Positions 1 through 7,154 of a DNA stretch of 16,788 nt are shown one piece after another. How positions within the stretch are numbered: the stretch's first letter is position 1; each line of letters starts with the position of its first letter. The notes under the pieces are model-generated. The model was not told the DNA's origin, did no database searches, and was given only the letters and a program-made list of their open reading frames with translations. The translations under genes were made by a program, and so were the position numbers. Source of the DNA: a bacterium (GTDB lineage: Bacteria; Margulisbacteria; Marinamargulisbacteria; SXXA01); contig JAGYJO010000013.1 of the NCBI GenBank assembly GCA_018402095.1, positions 1-16,788 on the forward strand, read 5' to 3'.

Positions 1-589
1 TTTCCAAAATAGGATTGTCACGGTTTTGCAGGTCCGGGATCTGGATTTGATCCATCATGACTTTGCTTTCTTCACGGGTGGCCAAAATGGTGGCTTGCTT
101 CGTGGCCTTTGTCACCGATACATGTGGGGTTGGCATTCCGTCAAAACGAATGGTAACACCTGCCGTAGCAATGGTGGCTTTGGCACCCAAAACCCACGCA
201 AACTCTTCCAATGGTAGATAGAGCTGTCTGTCGACAAAGACGGCCGGGTGTTGCATGAAGTGCTGGCGACCAGAGACCCATAATTCTGGAGAATACGGGG
301 CAATCACGATGCTGTTGTTTTGAGAAACCTTGATCTCGTAGGCATCTTCTTTGCGTAGGTAGGAGAGATGCCCATCAAGTGCGATGACCCATTCGCGCAT
401 CGGCATATAGAGGGTGTCGTCGATGCGAACCAAAGGGCTTTCCATGGCCAGTTTGGTGTTGTTAAACGTTACAGGCGTTTCGAGATAGGTGGTGGCCAAT
501 AGATAGGTGGATAGACCGACAATCAGACAAACTGTTGCCGCTAAAATTTTTTGAAACGAATGTGTTATTTTTCGGAACTTGCAGAGCAC
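1..589 (-). CDS. Membrane-anchored stalk-domain (copper amine oxidase N-terminal-like) protein, partial
   Basis: The open frame runs from a GTG at 589 leftwards off the window, giving 196 codons without a stop. The start lies inside the 3' end of ddl (25-base overlap). It is the only GTG/ATG/TTG that keeps the hydrophobic segment at about residues 13-31, and a GGTGG lies about 11 bases upstream. After this N-terminal anchor comes a pattern typical of PF07833 stalk domains: a unit with 'LVRIDDTLYMPMREW' at about residues 50-64 and a second, weaker unit with 'VFVDRQLYLPLEEFAWVLG' around 113-131. The tail seen here is hydrophilic. The position directly after ddl is where ftsQ often sits, but I see no POTRA-like sequence in this part; the rest of the protein is outside the window. 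Role unknown; likely an envelope protein. The domain call is fairly firm and any division role is inference. Confidence 0.7.
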   Translation of the reverse strand, partial: MLCKFRKITHSFQKILAATVCLIVGLSTYLLATTYLETPVTFNNTKLAMESPLVRIDDTLYMPMREWVIALDGHLSYLRKEDAYEIKVSQNNSIVIAPYSPELWVSGRQHFMQHPAVFVDRQLYLPLEEFAWVLGAKATIATAGVTIRFDGMPTPHVSVTKATKQATILATREESKVMMDQIQIPDLQNRDNPILE

Positions 590-1482
590 AATATTATTTC
601 CACCAAATCATCAAAGGAGATACCCGCTGCGGCGGCTTGTGCCGGAAGATCAGACTGGTCTGTCATGCCGGGCGCCGTGTTGATTTCCAATAAAAACGGA
701 CCTTTTTCTTCGTGCAAAAGCATATCTGTTCTCGTCGCACCCGAACACCCCAAAACCGTATGTAGTTTGATAGCATGGGCATGCAGTTCATCGCGTACCG
801 TTGTGGGTAATGGGGCGGGTAGGATAAAGGTTGTTTTGCCTGGTGTGTATTTGGCATCGTAATCGTAAAAACGATTGTCCGGTTTGAGTTCCAAGATAGG
901 CAGTGCTTGTAAGTCACCATGATTGTCCAAGACGCCTACGGTGAGTTCGCGACCTGCGATGTATTCTTCGATGAGGCAAATCCCGTACTTGTCCAAAATA
1001 GTGGTAACGCGTGCCTGGCAGTCTTCCCACGTATCGGCGATGAAAACGCCCAAACTGGAGCCTTCGGCAATGGGTTTGACGATGACGGGCAATGGCAGAT
1101 CCAGCGTAAACGGTGTCGTGGTGATGACTTGAAATGCGGGGGTTGGGAGGCCATTGGCGACCATGATGGTTTTGGTGACCAATTTGTTCATGCCGAGAAT
1201 AGAAGCTTGGGTGCCGGACCCTGTATAGGGAATGCCCACATGCGCGAGTTGGGCTTGGATACACCCATCTTCGCCGAATTGGCCATGCAAACAGAGAAAG
1301 GCGATGTCCATGGTGTCTGCCGATATGTCGGTATCGACCGGATCGATGAGTCGTGCGTTATAGCCCTTGCGCTGCAAGGCGGCCAAGACGTTTTTTCCGG
1401 AACGGAGGGAGACTGGGCGTTCGCCTGAAAACCCACCAGCGATAACGCCGATGCGGGTTTGTGCGGTGTAATTGTTTAGCAT
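565..1482 (-). CDS. ddl: D-alanine--D-alanine ligase
   Basis: ATP-dependent cytoplasmic ligase that makes D-Ala-D-Ala for the UDP-MurNAc pentapeptide. The 305 residues match the family length. Visible motifs in order: GGFSGERPVS (16-25, with the conserved Glu), LHGQFGEDG (65-73), PYTGSG (85-90), the ATP-grasp block VIVKPIAEGSSLG (133-145), EEYIAGRE (172-179), FYDYDAKY (205-212, including the active-site Tyr), and LEINTAPGMT (265-274) with a nearby Ser at 277. The ATG at 1482 has an AAGGAG six bases upstream, the best ribosome binding site on this strand, so the start is secure and ddl can be translated independently of murB. It lies 91 bases after murB and overlaps the downstream stalk-domain gene. 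No key residue appears missing. Confidence 0.96.
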   Translation of the reverse strand: MLNNYTAQTRIGVIAGGFSGERPVSLRSGKNVLAALQRKGYNARLIDPVDTDISADTMDIAFLCLHGQFGEDGCIQAQLAHVGIPYTGSGTQASILGMNKLVTKTIMVANGLPTPAFQVITTTPFTLDLPLPVIVKPIAEGSSLGVFIADTWEDCQARVTTILDKYGICLIEEYIAGRELTVGVLDNHGDLQALPILELKPDNRFYDYDAKYTPGKTTFILPAPLPTTVRDELHAHAIKLHTVLGCSGATRTDMLLHEEKGPFLLEINTAPGMTDQSDLPAQAAAAGISFDDLVEIILCSASSEK

Positions 1483-1577
1483 GAAAAACTCCTTCGTGTG
1501 GGGGCTGTGGCGATACCAGCGACTAAAAAGAAAACAGACTGCTCATGGGTCTCGCTACGATAGGGTGTGATAGTCAT
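1476..1577 (-). CDS. Possible 33-aa small ORF bridging murB and ddl
   Basis: The frame starts with an ATG that overlaps the murB stop codon (ATGA, 1574-1577) and ends at a TAA that overlaps the first codons of ddl (1476-1478). It exactly spans the only real gap in an operon where nearly all other junctions overlap. The predicted peptide begins MTITPYRSE, has a short hydrophobic middle (VFFLVAGIA) and a basic end. There is no recognisable family and no separate Shine-Dalgarno sequence, so it would depend on coupling from murB. It may be chance, or a coupling leader that carries ribosomes to the ddl start. Low confidence. Confidence 0.2.
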   Translation of the reverse strand: MTITPYRSETHEQSVFFLVAGIATAPTRRSFSC

Positions 1578-2425
1578 GAGGCGAATTTGACCTCCGATTC
1601 TAGGTCTATCCCATGTGTTTCTTTGACTTTTTCTTTGGCCGTTCGTAGGCAGTTTTGGATATCTTCAAAGCTGGCGTCGCCTGTGTTGACCAGGAAGTTG
1701 GCATGGCGTTCAGAGATTTGGACACCGCCAAAAGAAACGCCTTTGAGCCCGACAGATTCGATGAGTGCGGCGGCAAAGTGTCCGGATGGGTTTTTGAAGG
1801 TGCTGCCAAATGTTTTGTCACGGATAGGCTGTTTGGCCGAGCGTTCTTTGATATATCTGTGGATGCGTTCGCGAATGGTGTCGCTTTGTTCTGTGCGTAA
1901 CTGAAGAACGACAGACAAAACGAGGGTATCTGGCGTGTGCTGGATGCTGCTGCTGCGATAGGCATAGTCCATCTCTGTGTGGTTGAGCCAGTGACAGCCT
2001 TTGTCTGCTGTCCACACCTGTACCCGGTCAACAAACTCGGCCATGTCACTGCCCCAACAGCCAAAATTCATGACGGTCATGCCGCCGATAGAGGCCGGTA
2101 CTCCAGCGGCAAATTCCAAGCCAGACAGACCAGAAGCAACAGAGAAGTCGAGAAAGCTTTTCACGCTGACACCGGCGCCCACATGGACTTCTGTGCCGTT
2201 GGCTACAGGTGCTTGGTAGCTGGGGGAAACCTGCAGGATTGTGTTGTAGCGACCATGGGGATCGATGACGGTGTTTGACCCTTTTCCAAGTATAAAGTAG
2301 GGCTTTTTCACTGTGTGTATTTGTGCCAAATCGGATTCGGACTCGATGACCACGACATGTGGGATCGTACCTTTGTTTTGGAATGTGGTGAGTTTGGCTA
2401 TAGGAACGTTGTCTTTAGTCAGAAT
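1574..2425 (-). CDS. murB: UDP-N-acetylmuramate dehydrogenase (UDP-N-acetylenolpyruvoylglucosamine reductase), type II-like
   Basis: FAD enzyme that reduces the enolpyruvyl group to form UDP-MurNAc, the step before MurC. Counting from the proposed start (283 aa): NVPIAKLTTF (6-15), FAD-binding ILGKGSNTVI (45-54), GVPASIGGMTVMNFGCWGS (108-126), YRSSSI (156-161), GSTFKNP with the catalytic Ser at 208, LIESVGLKG (221-229), ISERHANFLVN (237-247) and a terminal LESEVKF with the catalytic Glu at 278. The compact length fits the shorter type II class. Start choice is unusual: no ATG or GTG fits. An AGGAGA at 2432-2437 sits seven bases before ATT (2425) and ten before CTG (2422). The nearest conventional start is TTG at 2443, with no good Shine-Dalgarno sequence. 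An ATG at 2521 would overlap murC by over 100 bases and add non-family sequence. The murC 3' end overlaps the start. Confidence 0.93.
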   Translation of the reverse strand: MLTKDNVPIAKLTTFQNKGTIPHVVVIESESDLAQIHTVKKPYFILGKGSNTVIDPHGRYNTILQVSPSYQAPVANGTEVHVGAGVSVKSFLDFSVASGLSGLEFAAGVPASIGGMTVMNFGCWGSDMAEFVDRVQVWTADKGCHWLNHTEMDYAYRSSSIQHTPDTLVLSVVLQLRTEQSDTIRERIHRYIKERSAKQPIRDKTFGSTFKNPSGHFAAALIESVGLKGVSFGGVQISERHANFLVNTGDASFEDIQNCLRTAKEKVKETHGIDLESEVKFAS

Positions 2426-3845
2426 GGGACGTCTCCTGCTCAAGGTTCTTGTGTCGCAGTTGGGCGACCATTTCTTTGCCGACAGACGTGATATCCCCTG
2501 CCCCCATGAGAACGACCACATCGCCGGGTAGGAGCATGGGGATTAGTTTTCGGGCCAAGTCACTTTTCTTCGGGACAAAGAAAACGTCAGAATTACCATT
2601 TTCTTTCATTTTTTCGACAATCAGCTTGCTGGATAAGCCTCGGATTTTGGTCTCATTGACGGAGTATATTTCTGTGATCATGGTGAGGTCTGCGGCGGAG
2701 AATGCCTCGGGGAATTGCGCCAAGAGGTCTTTGGTCCGGCTATAACGGTGGGGTTGGAATACGCAAATGAGACGCCTGTTCATACTGAGTTTGAGTGCTT
2801 CGAGTGTGACACGAATCTCTGTGGGGTGGTGGGCATAGTCATCATAAATGCGAATGTTTCCGGATTCGCCGACCAATTGGCAACGTCTTTTGGTGCCAGA
2901 AAATTGGCGTAACCCTTTTTTTGTGGCGTCTAGCGGAAGGTGTAGGCGGTGACACATGGCGATGACGGCTAGGGAATTGTAGACCTGATGGGCACCCATG
3001 AGCGTGAGTTCCACGGGTCCGTTATTTTGCTGATCGAGATGTAGCTGGAATCGGACGCCTTCTGGGGTATGTTCGATGTCCGTTGCGTGGCATGATAGGG
3101 CAGGGTTGCACCCGTACCATTGGACCGATGTACTGGGGAATTGTTGCCCCAGTTCGTAGAGCATGGGGTCATCTGCATTGATGATGAGTATTCCATCTCG
3201 GCTAACAATGCCTTCCATGAACCGTAGGAAATGGTCTTTGAGGTTTTCCAGAGAGCCATAATGCTCCATATGTTCCTGTTCCAAATTGGTAAAGATACCG
3301 ATAGAGGGTTCTTGGTATAGAAAAGACCCATCACTCTCGTCGGACTCAGCCACAAAAAAATCGGGATCTCCCAAAACTGCGTTGATGCCATAGTCATGCA
3401 CATCGGCACCGATGACAAAGGTGGGGAGTTTTCCACAAGTGTCCAAGACTTTGGCGGTGATAGCGCTTGTCGTGGTTTTGCCATGGGTGCCGCAGACAGC
3501 AATGCGATGTTTGAATGACTGCATCATGGTGCCAAGAAGTTCGCCTCTTTTGATGACAGGAATATGCTCCGCCAATGCATGGGCCAGTTCTGGGTTTTTG
3601 GTATCGATAGCGCTGGAAACCACCACGATATCTGCCAATCTCAAATTGGCCTCATCATGTCCGTAAAACAGGGTAGCACCAAGGTCGCGTAGGCGAATGG
3701 TTTGAATGGTTTCTTTCACGTCTGAACCGCTGACTTTGTAGTTTTGTTCCAGAAGGATGCGGGCCAAGCCACTCATGCCGACGCCACCAATGCCAATGAA
3801 ATGGATGGTTTTGTGTTTTGGGATTTCGTCGAAAGTACGTTTCAT
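2415..3845 (-). CDS. murC: UDP-N-acetylmuramate--L-alanine ligase
   Basis: First cytoplasmic Mur ligase: ATP-dependent addition of L-Ala to UDP-MurNAc. The 476 residues match family length. N-terminal Rossmann motif HFIGIGGVGMSGLA (15-28), P-loop GTHGKTTT (119-126), ESDESDGSF (167-175), central NLEQEHMEHYG (187-197), MGAHQVYNSLA (283-293), GTKRRCQ (317-323), DDYAHHPTEI (335-344), FQPHRYSRT (363-371) and MGAGDI (447-452). Two small deviations: the usual D-H-x-D in the central motif is E-H-x-E, and the usual HNxxN reads HQxxN (Gln at 287). Both are conservative and the enzyme should be active. The ATG overlaps the stop of the upstream barrel gene (ATGA) with only a weak Shine-Dalgarno sequence, implying translational coupling. 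Its 3' end overlaps murB. Confidence 0.96.
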   Translation of the reverse strand: MKRTFDEIPKHKTIHFIGIGGVGMSGLARILLEQNYKVSGSDVKETIQTIRLRDLGATLFYGHDEANLRLADIVVVSSAIDTKNPELAHALAEHIPVIKRGELLGTMMQSFKHRIAVCGTHGKTTTSAITAKVLDTCGKLPTFVIGADVHDYGINAVLGDPDFFVAESDESDGSFLYQEPSIGIFTNLEQEHMEHYGSLENLKDHFLRFMEGIVSRDGILIINADDPMLYELGQQFPSTSVQWYGCNPALSCHATDIEHTPEGVRFQLHLDQQNNGPVELTLMGAHQVYNSLAVIAMCHRLHLPLDATKKGLRQFSGTKRRCQLVGESGNIRIYDDYAHHPTEIRVTLEALKLSMNRRLICVFQPHRYSRTKDLLAQFPEAFSAADLTMITEIYSVNETKIRGLSSKLIVEKMKENGNSDVFFVPKKSDLARKLIPMLLPGDVVVLMGAGDITSVGKEMVAQLRHKNLEQETSHSD

Positions 3846-4732
3846 AATGTGATGCTCACTCCAAATATATCGTGGTCTGCGTTAAGGCTGGTTTCCGAAA
3901 ACAAGAGATGGGTATAGTGTATGCGCAGTGGGCTCAAATGCAAGGAGACACCCAATCCTGACCGTCGTATCGACTGCCAGTCTGCCGCGACCATATCTCC
4001 AAATATAGACAAATAATCGCCAATCGCATACTCCCCACGAATGCGGGCCAGACTACCATCCGTGTCTATCGATGTCTGCCAATCCGTATCGGTGTACCCT
4101 GCGGCGAATAGGATCCGTCTGTCTAAGCTCTCGGTATAGTCTGCCGACCATGTCCATGTGGGTGTAATGAGTCTGTGTATATAGAGAGATGTCCATAGCT
4201 GGGTTGTAATGCCCCAATGGAGACCGGCACCTAAGCCAATCCCACTGACCTGATCCCCATCGAGTGATTGTGCATCCCATTCCACATTGCTCGACAAGCG
4301 CAGTGTTGTTTGGGGGATGTGGTAGACGCTGCCCATGGTGACTTGCTGGTAACTATGGGCAAATTGGCCTGATCGGATGGGCCTGTTGGTGATGCTGTCT
4401 CTGACGGTATGCTCCAGGTTGCTATTCCCGAGATAGAGGTATCCGGCAAAAAAAGTCCATTCCCGAAAGGGGTAGAGACCGGATACCGAGAGTTGGTTGT
4501 AGCCCACAAAGGAAGGGGTGTTTTCCAGTTTTACCGTTGGTTTGCTGTCGGGATGCTGGATGCGCGCGGGGTTAGACAAGATATGTCCGATGTCCTGCTT
4601 TTCACTTTCCATACTATCGGGAAATAGGATGCCACGGTCTGGAAAAAAAACAGATTCCGCAGAAAAGAGGGGGGTGAGACAGTATAGGCTGAAGAGGGCT
4701 ATGCTGCTAACTAGGCCTACTTTTTTGATCAC
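3842..4732 (-). CDS. Predicted outer-membrane beta-barrel protein (PorV/UPF0164-like)
   Basis: The chosen start is a GTG whose bases overlap the batE stop (GTGA at 4729-4732). It puts a clean signal peptide at the N-terminus: basic MIKK, a hydrophobic core, and a likely cleavage after about residue 24. An upstream ATG at 4798 would add 22 charged residues before the signal, so I reject it. The mature part (about 270 aa) has an SNPARI motif near residue 54, like the NPA motif of PorV/FadL-type barrels. It is rich in alternating polar/aromatic beta strands (for example EWTFFAGYLYLG, LSIFGDMVAA) and ends with a strand reading IFGVSITL. No specific family is certain. It sits between batE and murC with overlaps on both sides, so it is co-translated with the Bat and Mur genes. 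An outer-membrane location is inferred. Confidence 0.75.
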   Translation of the reverse strand: MIKKVGLVSSIALFSLYCLTPLFSAESVFFPDRGILFPDSMESEKQDIGHILSNPARIQHPDSKPTVKLENTPSFVGYNQLSVSGLYPFREWTFFAGYLYLGNSNLEHTVRDSITNRPIRSGQFAHSYQQVTMGSVYHIPQTTLRLSSNVEWDAQSLDGDQVSGIGLGAGLHWGITTQLWTSLYIHRLITPTWTWSADYTESLDRRILFAAGYTDTDWQTSIDTDGSLARIRGEYAIGDYLSIFGDMVAADWQSIRRSGLGVSLHLSPLRIHYTHLLFSETSLNADHDIFGVSITL

Positions 4733-5463
4733 AATGCCCAGTAATCGCTCTCTACAATCCACCCGATCAGGCCACCGTCCACACGTATTTCTGTCCATCC
4801 ATCTTGTTTCCTGATTTCTGTGACACGTGTCCCTGCGGATAAGGTGGTGAGTGTTGGCAGTGTTTTGACGGGTCCTGCTTTGAGTGCGGTTCGGGTACCG
4901 ATGACAATGCCTGTGTTTCTGACGTGATGTTGATAATGACGAGATAGGGTCCCAAGTCCGAAAATTAGAGAGCAGACGGCGCTGATTAGGAGTGCTTTTT
5001 TATAGGTTTTTCCCAGCAGATTTAGCCATATGAAAACAGAGAAGACGGTGATCGACAGCCATAGGGCTACGGAAAATTCCGTGAGGGTGAAAAAAGGAAA
5101 GCGTTTGGCCCAGAGCACGATTCCCGTATCGGCTGTCGGTGAAAATCCCAACTGGGTTTCTGTCAGAATCGTATTGTGATAGAGATCGGCATCTCTTGGG
5201 AGGTACTGAGTTGCTTTTTGATAGGCCCAGTAGGCTTTGGCATATACGCCTTGTTTGTAATAGGTGTTGCCAATGTTGTAATACAAGGGGCCTTGTGCGA
5301 CCTGAGGGTCTTCGATTTGAGAGAGAAAACTTTCCAGCGCTTGGGTGTAGTGTCCCTCTTGGTAGGCTTTTTCATTGGCAACTACGGGGGTGCTGAGGCT
5401 TCCCATGAGTGTGGCTGCGATGACAAAACATGTGCTGAGATAGTGTTGGAATGTCATGATCAT
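4729..5463 (-). CDS. batE: BatE-like TPR and SH3-domain membrane protein
   Basis: 244 residues. A signal peptide or anchor covers residues 8-28. Tetratricopeptide repeats follow at about 31-105 (AYQEGHYTQALESFLSQ, then YYNIGNTYYKQGVYAKAYWAYQKA from residue 61). Two membrane segments lie at about 128-150 and 157-173. A C-terminal bacterial SH3-like domain spans 184-244, with RTALKAGP, LSAGTRVTEIRKQDGWTEI and a terminal GWIVESDYW. This layout is that of BatE proteins of Bat operons (Bacteroidetes, Leptospira, some Proteobacteria). TPR plus SH3 suggests a periplasmic scaffold, perhaps touching cell wall. The ATG at 5463 overlaps the batD stop (ATGA); a second ATG two codons later is possible. 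The stop overlaps the next GTG. Confidence 0.88.
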   Translation of the reverse strand: MIMTFQHYLSTCFVIAATLMGSLSTPVVANEKAYQEGHYTQALESFLSQIEDPQVAQGPLYYNIGNTYYKQGVYAKAYWAYQKATQYLPRDADLYHNTILTETQLGFSPTADTGIVLWAKRFPFFTLTEFSVALWLSITVFSVFIWLNLLGKTYKKALLISAVCSLIFGLGTLSRHYQHHVRNTGIVIGTRTALKAGPVKTLPTLTTLSAGTRVTEIRKQDGWTEIRVDGGLIGWIVESDYWAL

Positions 5464-7154
5464 AGTGCTTTCAATTGGGCCAATAAGGTTTCTGCTTCGG
5501 TAATGAGGGCTGTCTTGCTGTGGCTATCGACACGGGAAGGGGCGTAGAGAGCGAAGGCAAGCTTTTCAAGCACATCCAATGTGTTGACGATGAGCAGCTC
5601 ATCGACCTGCGCTTTGAGCAAGTGGCTTTTGATTTCGGGGTGGGTGAGTCCCAAAAAGGACATGCCAAGGCGGTCTCCCAGAAATTCGAGGAGAATGGTT
5701 TGTGCCCGTGAAAGACTGTTTTCTGTTGGGTGTGCTTTGAGGTCTCGGAGTCCTTTGACGGCGATGCTATAGGCTTGCTGTTTGCGTTCCAGATGGGGCT
5801 CTTGTGTTCTGACGTGTTGCCAGATCCAGCGTCCAAGTCCAGAGACCAGTGCCAAAAGACTGATGCTCCAGAGAATCGCCTTGCTGGTGTTGCCCATAGG
5901 CTGTGCCTGCAAGGCCTTGAGGTAGCGGATGTCGGTGTCTGCTAGTTCGGGTTCATTGTGTGTGCGATTGCTGCTGACGGTGGCGATGTTGCTGGTGGTA
6001 GGGGCCACTTGCAGAACTGTTTTGGGTGAATTTAAGGTGATGTACTGGCCTTTTTTGGGTGAGAAATAGGTCCACGAAAAGGTGGGCAAAACGAGTTCTC
6101 CAGACAGCTGTGGGATGACGATGTATTCCAGTTGTTTTTCTTTTTGCATGCGGCCATCGGACAGCGTTTTGTTGCTTTCCTGTGATTTGGATCTATAGAG
6201 GCGGAAATCTTTGCTTTCGGATACCCGTAGGTCTGTGAGTGGGTTGAGATTTCCATGCCCACTAATGGTGAAGGCCACCACGATGGGTGAAAGTTGTTGG
6301 GTCTTGTTTTTTTCGACTTGCATGCGCCAAGAAAAGTCACCGACAGCGCCAGAGTAGGTGATGCCTTGTGGTTGTGTGGGGAGCGGGCGAACGCTTATTT
6401 CTGAGGCCGGGGATTCGATGACCTGCATGCGATCAAAGGGTCCTGTGTTGTACCCAAACCGGGTGCTTGGGATGTGTAGTTTGCCTGATGATAATGGGGT
6501 GATGACCATCCGTTGGATACTGTTGGTATAAAAGCGATGTCCGTCCAGGGTGCTTTCATGTGTTGCTGGATCCACAGCGAGTGGGTTGCTGAGCGTTCCT
6601 GGTATTTGGAGTGGCTCGTATTGCGGATTCCCAAAGAAGGAAACCCTTCGCTGTAAGCGAACATCGACGATCACCTCTTCACCGACATAGGGTTTTGTGT
6701 TGCTGAAGAGGAGGCTGAGGCTTACGAGACTATTGCCTGCTGCGGTGGCTTGCGTGTTGGTGGGGATGGCTGTTTTGGCTGCTGAAATGGTGACTTGAAT
6801 GGCTTGTGATTTGAGCCGCTCTTTGCCAATGCGGAGCTCTGCGGCTGGAATTTCTATGCTGCCAGCTGCGAGGGCACGCAAGCGAAGGCTACGTATTTTG
6901 ACAGCGTTGAGGTCGCCATTAAAGAGCTGGTAGGTGACCGCTTCTTCGGACCCCACGACCTGAAAATAGTTGCCAAAGTCAGGCGTCTTGAATGCCGGAA
7001 TGCTTTGTAAGTCTGCACCTTTGATTTGCATGCGGTAGATTAGCGTTTCGCCGACGGAGAGACTCGTTTTATCAACACTGGTGGTAAATGTGATGCTGTT
7101 TTCAGCGATAATCAGCGTACTGAAAAGAAACAATAAGGGGAGAATGTAGCGCAT
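5460..7154 (-). CDS. batD: BatD-like periplasmic protein with membrane anchor
   Basis: 564 residues from the ATG at 7154, which overlaps the upstream TAA (TAATG) and has AAGGA six bases ahead; a TTG two codons earlier is less likely. A signal peptide spans 1-17 with likely cleavage after Ala. A long beta-rich region follows (about 18-400). It opens with FTTSVDKTSLSVGETLIYRM, the immunoglobulin-like pattern typical of BatD (PF13584), and repeats that theme near 'SNTKPYVGEEVIVDVRLQRR'. A single membrane segment lies near residues 423-443, then a helical cytoplasmic tail of about 120 residues. BatD is thought to sit at the membrane with the VWA proteins BatA and BatB. The exact function is unknown in the family; roles in stress tolerance and envelope integrity have been suggested. 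Confidence 0.92.
   Translation of the reverse strand: MRYILPLLFLFSTLIIAENSITFTTSVDKTSLSVGETLIYRMQIKGADLQSIPAFKTPDFGNYFQVVGSEEAVTYQLFNGDLNAVKIRSLRLRALAAGSIEIPAAELRIGKERLKSQAIQVTISAAKTAIPTNTQATAAGNSLVSLSLLFSNTKPYVGEEVIVDVRLQRRVSFFGNPQYEPLQIPGTLSNPLAVDPATHESTLDGHRFYTNSIQRMVITPLSSGKLHIPSTRFGYNTGPFDRMQVIESPASEISVRPLPTQPQGITYSGAVGDFSWRMQVEKNKTQQLSPIVVAFTISGHGNLNPLTDLRVSESKDFRLYRSKSQESNKTLSDGRMQKEKQLEYIVIPQLSGELVLPTFSWTYFSPKKGQYITLNSPKTVLQVAPTTSNIATVSSNRTHNEPELADTDIRYLKALQAQPMGNTSKAILWSISLLALVSGLGRWIWQHVRTQEPHLERKQQAYSIAVKGLRDLKAHPTENSLSRAQTILLEFLGDRLGMSFLGLTHPEIKSHLLKAQVDELLIVNTLDVLEKLAFALYAPSRVDSHSKTALITEAETLLAQLKAL

Noticed and set aside
919..1428. 169-codon open frame on the plus strand
   Set aside because: Antisense shadow of ddl; ddl has all family motifs and a strong ribosome binding site, this frame has none.
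4733..4798. Longer start for the outer-membrane barrel gene
   Set aside because: It would put 22 charged residues before the signal peptide and read through batE; the GTGA start fits coupling and secretion.
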